DNA of 64,000 bases, from NCBI GenBank assembly GCA_005768725.1, contig VAFM01000001.1:248001-312000 (forward strand). Direction: 5' to 3'. This DNA comes from Blastochloris viridis (lineage in GTDB: Bacteria > Pseudomonadota > Alphaproteobacteria > UBA2136 > UBA6156). Every line of letters starts with the position of its first letter. Within the stretch, counting starts at the first letter, position 1. The position numbers and the translations under genes are program-made. The notes below the pieces were generated by a model. It searched no databases. It was not told where the DNA came from and saw only the letters and a list, made by a program, of their open reading frames with translations. This document shows, in pieces, positions 34,077 to 41,580 of this stretch.

Positions 34077-34369
34077 CACGTTGTGGGGCGACAGACTGCC
34101 GCCCCACCTCAGATCCATCAGAGCATTAATACGCAACACCCTGTTTTACCAGCATAACCATCAGTGTTATGGTAAGAACCAGAACAAACCGTTCGGCGCT
34201 GGTAAGTCTCTTCAACGACTTGTGCCGCCAGATTTTGGCAAGCACTTCGAAAAGAGCCGCAAAGTACAAGAAGATGAGCTGCATCTTTCTTTCCTTATTG
34301 GAAGTTGGAACTGTGCTTTTGGCTCGAATATGCACCTTCCCTGAGTCAGCAGGGAAGGTGTTTCTTTTT
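34077..34369 (+). ncRNA. Candidate antisense RNA over a small membrane-protein gene
   Basis: Inferred from a promoter (about 34043-34070), a strong 5' hairpin (gtggggcg / cgccccac, 34083-34107) and an intrinsic terminator (10-bp stem caccttccct / agggaaggtg, 34333-34360, followed by tttcttttt). The ~290-nt transcript would cover the entire 52-codon gene on the opposite strand and end in its leader. An 87-codon frame exists within it but begins at a TTG without a ribosome site. The layout matches antisense control of small hydrophobic proteins. Confidence 0.5.
34126..34284 (-). CDS. 52-residue hydrophobic membrane protein, possible type I toxin
   Basis: 52 residues from an ATG with AAGGAA about 8 bases upstream. 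Two hydrophobic segments (MQLIFLYFAALFEVLAKIW and the FVLVLTITLMVMLV region) flank a basic stretch (RHKSLKRLTSAER), giving a one- or two-pass inner-membrane protein. The whole gene lies opposite a promoter-to-terminator unit on the other strand. Small hydrophobic proteins of this size and arrangement are typical of type I toxins, but the sequence matches no toxin family I know. A longer upstream frame has no ribosome site. Confidence 0.55.
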   Translation of the reverse strand: MQLIFLYFAALFEVLAKIWRHKSLKRLTSAERFVLVLTITLMVMLVKQGVAY

Positions 34370-34510
34370 GCCGCAAGCGGCGAAGATTCGTTAGCCCGAG
34401 TTATGCATAGTAGCCTCCGGCACACGGCGGGGTGTGGGATAAAAAAGGGTAGGTGGCGCCGCTGCTGAAGAGAGCATGGGGTGTCAAAAAGGTTGTGAGA
34501 GAGCAAAAGA

Positions 34511-34540
34511 AAGCCGGTACCACGAGGGTACCGGCTTTTT
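34511..34540 (-). terminator. Intrinsic terminator of the SleB-like gene, bidirectional
   Basis: Perfect 11-bp stem aagccggtacc / ggtaccggctt with an acgag loop and T-tracts on both strands, six bases past the stop of the leftward gene. Confidence 0.88.
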
Positions 34541-34545
34541 CGTTT

Positions 34546-35370
34546 TCAGTTGGAGGCCAGGATGAGGCTTGCGACTTCATCCTTGGTCGGGCGTTTGGCC
34601 GGGACCGGGCCTTCCTCCGGCAGTTCGACGGAATCGTCGGCCTGCTTTTTGGCAGCGATGGCTTCCTGGGCGCGCTGTGCGAGGCAGTCCTTGCGCTCGG
34701 CGCTTGGCACTTCGGCATAGAACAGATGGTAACCTTCGGTTTCCATCACTTCCAGCTGGCATTTTTCAACACCAACCTTGGCCCAGACGGGGCTGACGTA
34801 GGGCGCGTGATAGTTGATCGCACCCTTTTCCAACCGGCCTTCGGCATGAGCCACCATCACCTTGTGGGTGACACGACCTGCCAGTTTCCAATCGGGGTGA
34901 TTGGAACGCGGGCGGCCGCGATTGTCGAAGATGTAAGAATACATCGCGACTTTCGTGCCGTCCGGCTTCTGGCGAACCTCGTTCACCACGCCGCAGATCG
35001 ACTTCGGATAGTGAGGCGAATCGACGCGCGTCATGATGTTGCGGCCGATTTCGGTCATATCGTCTTCGTTATGGCGCTGGCTTTCCCAGAAGAGGGTCAG
35101 CCGCATGCAGTCGAACTCTTTCATCAGGGCGATTTCCTTGACTTTGAGTTCGGCGGCAAGCTTTGCCATTTCCTGCTGGTGGAGAACCTCCAGCCGGGCA
35201 CGGATGGCCGCATTTTGACGTGCGGTATCCAGCTCGTGCTGGGATTGGTTCATGAGGCCGGTGAGAGCCATGAAACCGCCGATGATCAGGGCGGTGAGGA
35301 CTTGTCCGCCCCAGAAGGCGGTACGCTTGGAGGTAAGTTTACGAAGGGCATGCTTGATGTTCATACGCAT
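34546..35370 (-). CDS. SleB-like cell wall hydrolase (Hydrolase_2), membrane-anchored
   Basis: 274 residues. A basic N-terminus and one membrane helix (~20-40: GGQVLTALIIGGFMALTGL) precede a helical stalk. A Hydrolase_2 domain then covers ~85-225: a probable catalytic Glu in LFWESQRHNEDD, IGRNIMTRVDSPHYPKSICG, VMVAHAEGRLEKGAINYH, and the family end motif HAPYVSPVWAK. Members are glucosaminidase/transglycosylase-type peptidoglycan hydrolases first known from spore germination and widespread in alphaproteobacteria. The C-terminus is charged. It would act in the periplasm. AGGGA precedes the ATG; the gene is monocistronic. Confidence 0.8.
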   Translation of the reverse strand: MRMNIKHALRKLTSKRTAFWGGQVLTALIIGGFMALTGLMNQSQHELDTARQNAAIRARLEVLHQQEMAKLAAELKVKEIALMKEFDCMRLTLFWESQRHNEDDMTEIGRNIMTRVDSPHYPKSICGVVNEVRQKPDGTKVAMYSYIFDNRGRPRSNHPDWKLAGRVTHKVMVAHAEGRLEKGAINYHAPYVSPVWAKVGVEKCQLEVMETEGYHLFYAEVPSAERKDCLAQRAQEAIAAKKQADDSVELPEEGPVPAKRPTKDEVASLILASN

Positions 35371-35486
35371 AACGGATCCCTACTCGATACAAAAACGGGA
35401 TTAAGAACAACAGATGCGTCGCCTGGCAGCCATCATGGCTGCGTTATGGGCTTGAATCTTTATGGAGGAGAGGGCGAGATAAAATG

Positions 35487-35510
35487 AAAGCCCCCTGACA
35501 GGAGGCTTTT
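35487..35510 (-). terminator. Intrinsic terminator of gltX
   Basis: 10-bp stem aaagccccct / aggaggcttt with one mismatch and a gac loop, about 13 bases past the gltX stop. The leftward tail is ctttcatttt. Confidence 0.75.
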
Positions 35511-35522
35511 CAGTGGGTTGGC

Positions 35523-36854
35523 CTAGTGGTGGTGGCCGCCGTTCTCGTGAACGTAGTGCAGAGCGACCTTCAGGCGGCGCAGACACTCGTTCTGGCCCAG
35601 GGCGCACATGATACGCGACATATCCGGCCCGCCGAGCTGGGCCGTGATAGCCACGCGCAGCGGACGGGCCACGGTTTTGAAGTTACCGCCGTTGTTCTTG
35701 ACCAGATTAGCGATGACCTCGTGCAGAATCTCCGGCGTCCATTCGGTTACCGCGCTGAAGGTCTCGTAGATATCGTGCAGGAGGTGATGGGCTTCCAGCA
35801 GGATGGCCGTGTGTTCTTCGGTGTAGTCTTCGGTCGCGTCGGCTAACAGGAAATGCGCGGCTTCGGCGATCTCCGGCAGCGTGTGGGCGCGGGCGGTGAG
35901 GTCGGCCCACATGTACTCCAGCTTTTTAAGGTCGGCGGGGTGAGTTTCGGTGCCATCCGGCAGGAAGGCGAGCAGGTGGGGCTTAACCTCTGAAAACGGC
36001 AGCGATTTGAGGTTCTGGGCGTTGAACCAGTTCAGCTTGGAACTATCGAACCGGGAGGCACCTTTGCTGACGCCGTGGATATCGAAGGCTTCACAGGCGG
36101 CGTCGCGCGAGAAATTCTCCTGATCGGCATGGCCCCAGCCCAGACGCAGCAGGAAGTTGAAGAGGCCTTGCGGCAGGTAGCCGGCGTCGCGGAGGTCTTG
36201 CACGCTGACGGCACCGTGGCGCTTGGAGAGCTTTTCGCCGGATTCGGAAAGAATGAGCGGGATGTGCCCAAACTCTGGCACCTCGGCACCTAATGCTTTG
36301 TAGAGCAGGATTTGCTTGGGCGTGTTGTTGATGTGGTCGTCGCCACGGATAATATGCGTGACGCCTTGGGTAATGTCATCGCAGACCACGCTCAGGTGGT
36401 AGGTGGGGGTGCCATCGGAGCGGAGGAGGGCGAAGGGCTCTATCTGCTTGCTCTCGATGGTGATGTCGCCTTGAACGAGGTCGGTCCAGTGGACCGCACC
36501 TTCCGGTACTTTAAAGCGGGTGACGCCTTCTTCGTCGACAAACGCGGCGCCGCTGGCGATGAGCTTTTGAGCGGCCTGCTTGTGGTTTTCCAATTGCGTG
36601 CTTTGGATAAGCGGTTCGCGGTCGGATTCCAGGCCCAGCCAGTTCATGGCTTCGAAGATATAGTTGGTGTTTTCCGGGGTGGTACGTTCGGCGTCGGTGT
36701 CTTCAATCCGCAGCAAGAACTGGCCGCCGGTGTGTTTGGCATAAAGCCAGTTGAACAGGGCCGTGCGCGCGCTGCCGATGTGCATTTTACCGGTAGGAGA
36801 TGGTGCGAATCTGACCACAATTCCTTGATTTTGGTGGGGTGCGTTCACTGACAT
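35523..36854 (-). CDS. gltX: Glutamyl-tRNA synthetase
   Basis: Class I synthetase that charges tRNA-Glu and, in bacteria without GlnRS, also tRNA-Gln. 443 residues. The N-terminal HIGH-type motif is in RFAPSPTGKMHIGSARTALF (residues ~15-34), LLRIEDTDAERTTPENT binds glutamate, and the KMSKS motif appears as KLSKRHGA near 243. The C-terminal anticodon-binding half is present. The tail ends in Gly-Gly-His-His-His. Only 28 bases separate its start from the divergent comEC, so the two promoters overlap. Many alphaproteobacteria have two GltX copies; this may be either. Confidence 0.95.
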   Translation of the reverse strand: MSVNAPHQNQGIVVRFAPSPTGKMHIGSARTALFNWLYAKHTGGQFLLRIEDTDAERTTPENTNYIFEAMNWLGLESDREPLIQSTQLENHKQAAQKLIASGAAFVDEEGVTRFKVPEGAVHWTDLVQGDITIESKQIEPFALLRSDGTPTYHLSVVCDDITQGVTHIIRGDDHINNTPKQILLYKALGAEVPEFGHIPLILSESGEKLSKRHGAVSVQDLRDAGYLPQGLFNFLLRLGWGHADQENFSRDAACEAFDIHGVSKGASRFDSSKLNWFNAQNLKSLPFSEVKPHLLAFLPDGTETHPADLKKLEYMWADLTARAHTLPEIAEAAHFLLADATEDYTEEHTAILLEAHHLLHDIYETFSAVTEWTPEILHEVIANLVKNNGGNFKTVARPLRVAITAQLGGPDMSRIMCALGQNECLRRLKVALHYVHENGGHHH

Positions 36855-36882
36855 GGCATACCTCTTTTGCTAACGTAACGGC

Positions 36883-38778
36883 ATGCAACGTAATCAGTTC
36901 CGTCATTGGGGGCAAGTGCTTGCTCCGCATCGCTTTGCGTTTTGCGCGGCGTTTGGCGCGATGCTTGGGGCCGGAACGTATTTTGGATTACCCTTTGAAC
37001 CGAGTGCGTGGGTGGGTATTGGGCTCGCGCTTCTGGCACTGGTTTTGGTGATAGCCGCACGGACGCAGGTGGTGCTGGGAGCGGGGATATTTGTTTTATT
37101 TGCCGCGGCCGGGTTTGTGCTGGGGCAATGGCAGGTGGCGCGGGCCAATCCTGTCGATTATGCCGCAGGGCGTAAGCCGCACTGGGTGGTGGGGACGGTG
37201 GATGAAGTCTTCATTAAACCCGACAACCCCAAGCGCGCTGTGCTGCGGATGCGCGATGTTGAGCTGTTTGGCCTAGGCCCGGACCATGTGGGACGTGCGA
37301 GTGTGGGGGTTTATACCAACCAGGTTAAAGACGTGGCGGTGGGGCAGGGGGCTGCCGTGCAGACCGTGCTGATGCCGCCCGAGCCGCCAAAATATGCCAC
37401 GCAGCGTGATGGGCGCATCTGGCGCTTTTTTGAAGATGCGCGTGTGACAGGTTATGTGATGGGGAGTGTGGAGCCTACCGAAAGAGCCCTACAGCCCGAC
37501 GTGAAGACAAAAGCATTGAACTGGGTGGAAGGGTTGCGGGATGTTATCAATGCCAAGACCAAGGATATGGCTGGTGGGGCGCTTACGGCGCTGCTGACCG
37601 GAGAGGAACGCTGGGTGACACCGGAGGTGCGCGAAGCCTACCGGAATACGGGATTAAGCCATTTGCTGGCGATTTCCGGGATGCAGCTTACGCTCGTGGG
37701 GCTGGGGATTTTTGGAATTACCGTATGGCTGCTGGCGTGGGTACCGAATTTGGCGCTGCGGGTGAATATCCGGCTGGTGGCCGCGCTAGTGGCGATGGTG
37801 GGGGTGGTGTTCTATACGTTTCTGGCGGGGGCGAGTATCAGTTTGGTACGTGCTACGGTAATGAGCCTGCTGGTATTGCTGGCGGTGGTGACGGGTAGGA
37901 TGAGTATGGGGCTGCGGGCGTGGTGTATCGCGGCGATTCTGATTGTGCTGTTCAACCCGATGATGGTGATGCGGGCGGGGTTTCAGTTAAGTGCGGCGGC
38001 GGTGCTGGGGCTGTTGCTTTTGGTGCGTCAGCCCAAAGAAGGATGGCGCTGGGGTGGCAAGGCCGGGTGGTGGTTGCGTGAGCTGGTGCTGGCGACGGTG
38101 GTGGCGGGGGCAATGACCGCGCCGGTGGTGGCGGCGAATTTCGGGCAGTTCAATGTGGTAGGTTTAGTAGGCAACATGGTGGCCGTACCGGTGATGACGC
38201 TGGCGACGTATCTGGGAATGCTGACGCTGGTACTTTGGCCGGTGGGTTTGGAAGACCCTGCGCTGTGGCTGATGCATGTGGTGGTGCAGTGGGTGAACGA
38301 CTGGGCGGTATGGCTGGACCGGTTCGGGATGGCGAGCGTGTTTATTCCGAAAGAACTGTGGTGGGTGCTGCTGCCGTTTGTGGCGGCGATTGTAGTGTCG
38401 GTTTTGCTGGAACGCTGGTGGTGGGCCTTGGTGGCAGTTATTGCCATGACCGGTGTGGGAATAGGTATGGCGAAGATGGCGGCTGTGCCGGAGGTGCTTA
38501 TCTGGGATGGCGGCAAGGTGGCGCTGGTGCGGGATGGGGCGGTGTATCGTCCGTTATGGGCCGTGGATGGCATGGAGGAGGTGGGATACATGGCGCGCGG
38601 GGCGGGGATTACGGTTGTGGAAGATGGTGAGGTTTCGGATGTTATCGATGAGCGGTATATGCCGGTGACGGGTCTGGAAGATTTTGCGTGGGCTTTTAAA
38701 AGCGCTGGTCGATGGCACGTAGAGCCGGTAACCTGTGGCAGACCATGGCATAAGCTGGCGGAAGCCTGCTGGAAATAA
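36883..38778 (+). CDS. comEC: ComEC/Rec2-type DNA-uptake channel
   Basis: Inner-membrane channel for transforming DNA, 631 residues. An N-terminal DUF4131 region with hydrophobic helices is followed by a soluble OB-like part and the Competence domain with its signature GLSHLLAISGMQLTLVG near 260-277. Eight or more membrane helices run to ~520. The C-terminal metallo-beta-lactamase domain of classical ComEC is missing; about 110 residues with no histidine-rich metal motif follow the last helix. It forms a probable operon with rpe and a UDP-sugar dehydrogenase gene. Its start is 28 bases from the divergent gltX. Confidence 0.9.
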   Translation: MQRNQFRHWGQVLAPHRFAFCAAFGAMLGAGTYFGLPFEPSAWVGIGLALLALVLVIAARTQVVLGAGIFVLFAAAGFVLGQWQVARANPVDYAAGRKPHWVVGTVDEVFIKPDNPKRAVLRMRDVELFGLGPDHVGRASVGVYTNQVKDVAVGQGAAVQTVLMPPEPPKYATQRDGRIWRFFEDARVTGYVMGSVEPTERALQPDVKTKALNWVEGLRDVINAKTKDMAGGALTALLTGEERWVTPEVREAYRNTGLSHLLAISGMQLTLVGLGIFGITVWLLAWVPNLALRVNIRLVAALVAMVGVVFYTFLAGASISLVRATVMSLLVLLAVVTGRMSMGLRAWCIAAILIVLFNPMMVMRAGFQLSAAAVLGLLLLVRQPKEGWRWGGKAGWWLRELVLATVVAGAMTAPVVAANFGQFNVVGLVGNMVAVPVMTLATYLGMLTLVLWPVGLEDPALWLMHVVVQWVNDWAVWLDRFGMASVFIPKELWWVLLPFVAAIVVSVLLERWWWALVAVIAMTGVGIGMAKMAAVPEVLIWDGGKVALVRDGAVYRPLWAVDGMEEVGYMARGAGITVVEDGEVSDVIDERYMPVTGLEDFAWAFKSAGRWHVEPVTCGRPWHKLAEACWK

Positions 38779-38789
38779 GGAGACTAGGA

Positions 38790-39455
38790 ATGGTAAAGAT
38801 CGCGCCCTCGATTCTGGCGGTATGGGACAAGACCGGCGGTGATACCGGTGAGGTTGTGCTGGCAGCCCGCACTGCGCTGCGCGCCGGGGGCGACTGGGTG
38901 CATGTGGACGTGATGGATGGCCATTATGTGCCGCGGACTACGTTCGGGACGGAGATGGTCTCCGCCTTGCAGGGTGTCGGCGTGCTGGATGTACACCTGA
39001 TGGTGGAGCGCCCGGAAAACGTTGTGGAAAGCTATTTGCAGGCGGGGGCGGACCGGGTTGTGTTCCACCCCAGCGCCAGTGATGACATTGGCGGCGTATT
39101 GCAGACCATTGCCGATTTTGGTGCTATCGGCGGCCTTGCCCTGGACGTAGATGAAGATGTGCGTTGGCTGGAGCCGTGGGTAGAGAATATCGACCAGACG
39201 CTGATCAAGCAGGTGCTGGTGATGACCGTAAAGGCGGGGGCTGGTGGGCAGGCTTTCCGGGGAGATTTATTGGAGAAGGTGAATATTGTACGGCGCTTGG
39301 TGGGGCCGAATGTGAGCGTTGCCGTTGATGGTGGCGTGAATGGCCAGAATGTACGCCAGTGTGTGGCGGCGGGGGCGGATTGCGTGGTGGCGGGGAATGC
39401 TATCTTCAATGCGCCGGATATGGCAGCGGCGATTGCCGGGTTGCAGGCTGTTTAA
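38790..39455 (+). CDS. rpe: Ribulose-phosphate 3-epimerase
   Basis: TIM-barrel epimerase interconverting ribulose 5-phosphate and xylulose 5-phosphate. 221 residues, the family length. IAPSILAVWD at the start, VHVDVMDGHYVPRTTFG with metal-ligand His/Asp, LDVHLMVERPE, the loop MTVKAGAGGQAFRGDLLEKV (family: M-x-V-x-P-G-x-G-G-Q) and the phosphate-binding VDGGVNGQNV and VVAGNAIF are all present. The Pro of the PGFGGQ loop is Ala here. It lies 11 bases after comEC and 18 before the next gene, so the three are co-transcribed. Confidence 0.9.
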   Translation: MVKIAPSILAVWDKTGGDTGEVVLAARTALRAGGDWVHVDVMDGHYVPRTTFGTEMVSALQGVGVLDVHLMVERPENVVESYLQAGADRVVFHPSASDDIGGVLQTIADFGAIGGLALDVDEDVRWLEPWVENIDQTLIKQVLVMTVKAGAGGQAFRGDLLEKVNIVRRLVGPNVSVAVDGGVNGQNVRQCVAAGADCVVAGNAIFNAPDMAAAIAGLQAV

Positions 39456-39473
39456 GAGGTGCGGGAGGGAATC

Positions 39474-40682
39474 ATGAGCAAGGTTTGCGTTGTCGGGCTG
39501 GGGTATATGGGCTTGCCGATGGCGGCGATTTTGGCGCGGGCCGGGTATGAGGTGGTTGGTGTGGATATTAATCCGCGTGTGGTGGAGAGCGTGAACTGCG
39601 GCGAATGCCCGTTTGCCGAAACCGGTATGCCGGAGCTGGTGCGCGAGGCGCATGCCAGCGGGCGGTTGAAAGCGGTAACGGCGCCGGAGGCAGCTGAGGT
39701 GTTTGTACTGAGTTTGCCGACGCCGGTGGATCATGTGAGCCATGAAGCGGATATGAGCTTTGTGGTGGCGGGCGCCCAAAGCATTGCGGCTGTTTTGAAG
39801 GGTGGCGAGTTGGTGGTGCTGGAGAGTACGTCGCCTATCGGGGCGACACGCTGCGATGTGAAGGATGTGATTGAGGCGCTGCGCCCCGAGTTGGTGGGTA
39901 AAGTCGATTACGTGTTCTGCCCCGAGCGTGCGATACCCGGCAATACGTTGAAGGAAATGATCGGGAATGACCGCTTGGTGGGTGGTTTAACGCCGCAGGC
40001 CACGGCGCGCGGGATGGCGCTGTACAAGAGTTTTTGCACCGGTGAGCTGCTGGAAGCCAGTACCGAGGAAGCCGAGATGGTCAAGCTGGTGGAGAATGCC
40101 AGCCGCGATGTGCAGATTGCGTTTGCCAATGAGTTGAGCCTGGTGTGCGACAAGCTGGGACTGGATGTATGGAATGTCATCCGGCTGGCGAACCACCATC
40201 CGCGCGTGAACATTTTGAACCCCGGACCGGGGGTAGGGGGGCACTGCATAGCTGTAGACCCGTGGTTTATTGTAAAGCAGGCGCCAGAGTTGACGCCGCT
40301 GATGCAGGCTGCGCGTGGTGTGAATGATAACAAGCCGCACTGGGTGGTGGAAAAGGTGAAGCAGGCTGCACCCAGTGGTGGCAAGGTGGCCTGCCTTGGG
40401 TTGGCGTATAAGCCGGATGTGGATGACCTGCGCGAAAGCCCGAGTGTAGAAGCCGTGCATGTGCTGGTGAAGCAGGGGTATGAGGTTTATGTGGTAGAGC
40501 CGCACTTAACCACATGGGAGATGCCTCTGTATGGCTTGGAAGATGCTGTGAAGAATGCCGATGTTGTGGTGACCCTGACGGGGCATAGCGCGTTCAGGAA
40601 TCTGGACCGCAGCCTGCTGGAGGGGAAAGGGCTGGTGGATACGGTGGGTATGTATCGGTGGTTTCACGGTTTCATGAACTAA
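39474..40682 (+). CDS. wecC: UDP-N-acetyl-D-mannosaminuronate dehydrogenase (WecC-like)
   Basis: NAD-dependent dehydrogenase that oxidises UDP-ManNAc to the uronate for surface polysaccharides. 402 residues from an ATG preceded by GGGAGGG. The Rossmann motif GLGYMGLPMA is near residue 8, LSLPTPVD and ESTSPIGATR follow, then FCPERAIPGNTLKEMIGNDR. The catalytic cysteine is in GPGVGGHCIAVDPW (~260), and the C-terminal domain begins near ACLGLAYKPDVDDLRESPS. UDP-glucose/GDP-mannose dehydrogenases share the fold; PERAIPG and GGHCIAVDPWF favour WecC. A partner epimerase (WecB) is not in the window. Confidence 0.87.
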   Translation: MSKVCVVGLGYMGLPMAAILARAGYEVVGVDINPRVVESVNCGECPFAETGMPELVREAHASGRLKAVTAPEAAEVFVLSLPTPVDHVSHEADMSFVVAGAQSIAAVLKGGELVVLESTSPIGATRCDVKDVIEALRPELVGKVDYVFCPERAIPGNTLKEMIGNDRLVGGLTPQATARGMALYKSFCTGELLEASTEEAEMVKLVENASRDVQIAFANELSLVCDKLGLDVWNVIRLANHHPRVNILNPGPGVGGHCIAVDPWFIVKQAPELTPLMQAARGVNDNKPHWVVEKVKQAAPSGGKVACLGLAYKPDVDDLRESPSVEAVHVLVKQGYEVYVVEPHLTTWEMPLYGLEDAVKNADVVVTLTGHSAFRNLDRSLLEGKGLVDTVGMYRWFHGFMN

Positions 40683-40683
40683 G

Positions 40684-40710
40684 GAAGACCCCTGCGTTGG
40701 CGGGGTCTTC
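40684..40710 (+). terminator. Intrinsic terminator between convergent genes
   Basis: Perfect 9-bp stem gaagacccc / ggggtcttc with a 9-base loop, directly after the wecC stop and touching the stop of the leftward HTH-like gene. Confidence 0.78.
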
Positions 40711-40712
40711 TG

Positions 40713-40997
40713 TTAGCGGGGCGTAATCACTCCGGCTAGATAGTTGGAGATGATATACTTCATTGTCACGCGCTGTTCGGTCGTCGGTTTACGGCCGCTT
40801 CCGGCTGCGAAGTTGGCGATCTCGTCTTCCGTGAGAGAAAGGCCATGGGCCAGGCTACGCAAGGGAATACGGCTATCGCGGATATAGTTTTGGATAATGC
40901 TGCTATCGCTGTCGGCTTCGGCATTGTACGAGAGGATATTCTCCTTCATCCGTTTGAAGAAAACAGCAGGCAACGGGAAAGGTTTGATGTCCGTCAT
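40713..40997 (-). CDS. Small HTH-like protein, possible repressor
   Basis: 94 residues, no family recognised. RIPLRSLAHGLSLTEDEIAN looks like the two helices of a helix-turn-helix (residues ~45-64), followed by a basic turn (GSGRKPTTEQR). There are no membrane segments. AAAGG lies 6 bases before the ATG. Immediately upstream is a cluster of GTTTCA half-sites in an inverted arrangement around an AT-rich promoter-like stretch, which suggests autoregulation. A second HTH-like gene of similar size lies just beyond. Confidence 0.6.
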   Translation of the reverse strand: MTDIKPFPLPAVFFKRMKENILSYNAEADSDSSIIQNYIRDSRIPLRSLAHGLSLTEDEIANFAAGSGRKPTTEQRVTMKYIISNYLAGVITPR

Positions 40998-41013
40998 GGT
41001 TACCTTTCTGAAT

Positions 41014-41066
41014 GTTTCATTGTTTCACAGTCTGATTAAGTTATATACAGCGTGAAAGCGTGAAAC
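41014..41066 (-). promoter_or_regulatory. Operator-like cluster of GTTTCA(C) half-sites
   Basis: Left arm GTTTCATTGTTTCAC (41014-41028) and right arm GTGAAAGCGTGAAAC (41052-41066) form an inverted repeat matching at 12 of 15 positions, each arm holding two half-sites. The 23 bases between contain TATATAAC when read leftward, a likely -10. The array sits 17 bases upstream of the HTH-like gene's ATG and ends within the stop of the next HTH-like gene. Confidence 0.6.
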
Positions 41067-41416
41067 TAGTATTCAGGTTCGATGGGGGGAAGGCTTTTTG
41101 CATGATCTGTCAGTAATGAGAGAACCGCTTTTTTGACACGTTCCCTTTTTAGAGGTGCGTACGTGTCGTCAGGTAATCGGCCTGCCATGTAATTGCAGAT
41201 AGTTGCTCCCGAGCAGTGAGCGGCCTTGCCAATCTCATGCGCGGACATGCCGAATCTTCCGGTGAGGTTTTTCAGCAAGCCCGCGAGGGTCGTGCCGTCC
41301 GGCGTGGTATCAGTCGTGGAATCGTAGGATTCCGTGATTTGCGTGAGAATCGATACCTGCATGTAGTACAGCTTATCGAGACGTGTGTAGTGGGATGGAA
41401 ACGTGATTTCGCTCAT
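41066..41416 (-). CDS. Small HTH-like DNA-binding protein
   Basis: 116 residues from an ATG with GGAG about 9 bases upstream. The segment FGMSAHEIGKAAHCSGATIC and the following NYMAGRLPDD have the spacing of a Cro/CI-type helix-turn-helix (~62-91), followed by a basic stretch (KRERVKKAVL). Function unknown. It is followed on the same strand by a repeat-rich operator and another HTH-like gene. The two proteins are not obviously homologous. They could be remnants of a mobile element or a small regulatory pair. Confidence 0.62.
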   Translation of the reverse strand: MSEITFPSHYTRLDKLYYMQVSILTQITESYDSTTDTTPDGTTLAGLLKNLTGRFGMSAHEIGKAAHCSGATICNYMAGRLPDDTYAPLKRERVKKAVLSLLTDHAKSLPPIEPEY

Positions 41417-41580
41417 GGATGGTCTCCGTGGGTGCGAGGATTTGGAATGATTTGTATACCTTGCATTTGTAATGTCAAGGAAAAGTGCGGCGGGAATGGG
41501 CGACAAGGGTAGTTGGGAACAGGCTTATGGGCTAGAACTGATCTGTTACAGCTCTATAGCTTTTAAGGAGATACCCCACC

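Noticed and set aside
34081..34344. 87-codon + strand frame inside the candidate antisense RNA
   Set aside because: TTG start without a ribosome site and a protein of unlikely composition; treated as RNA.
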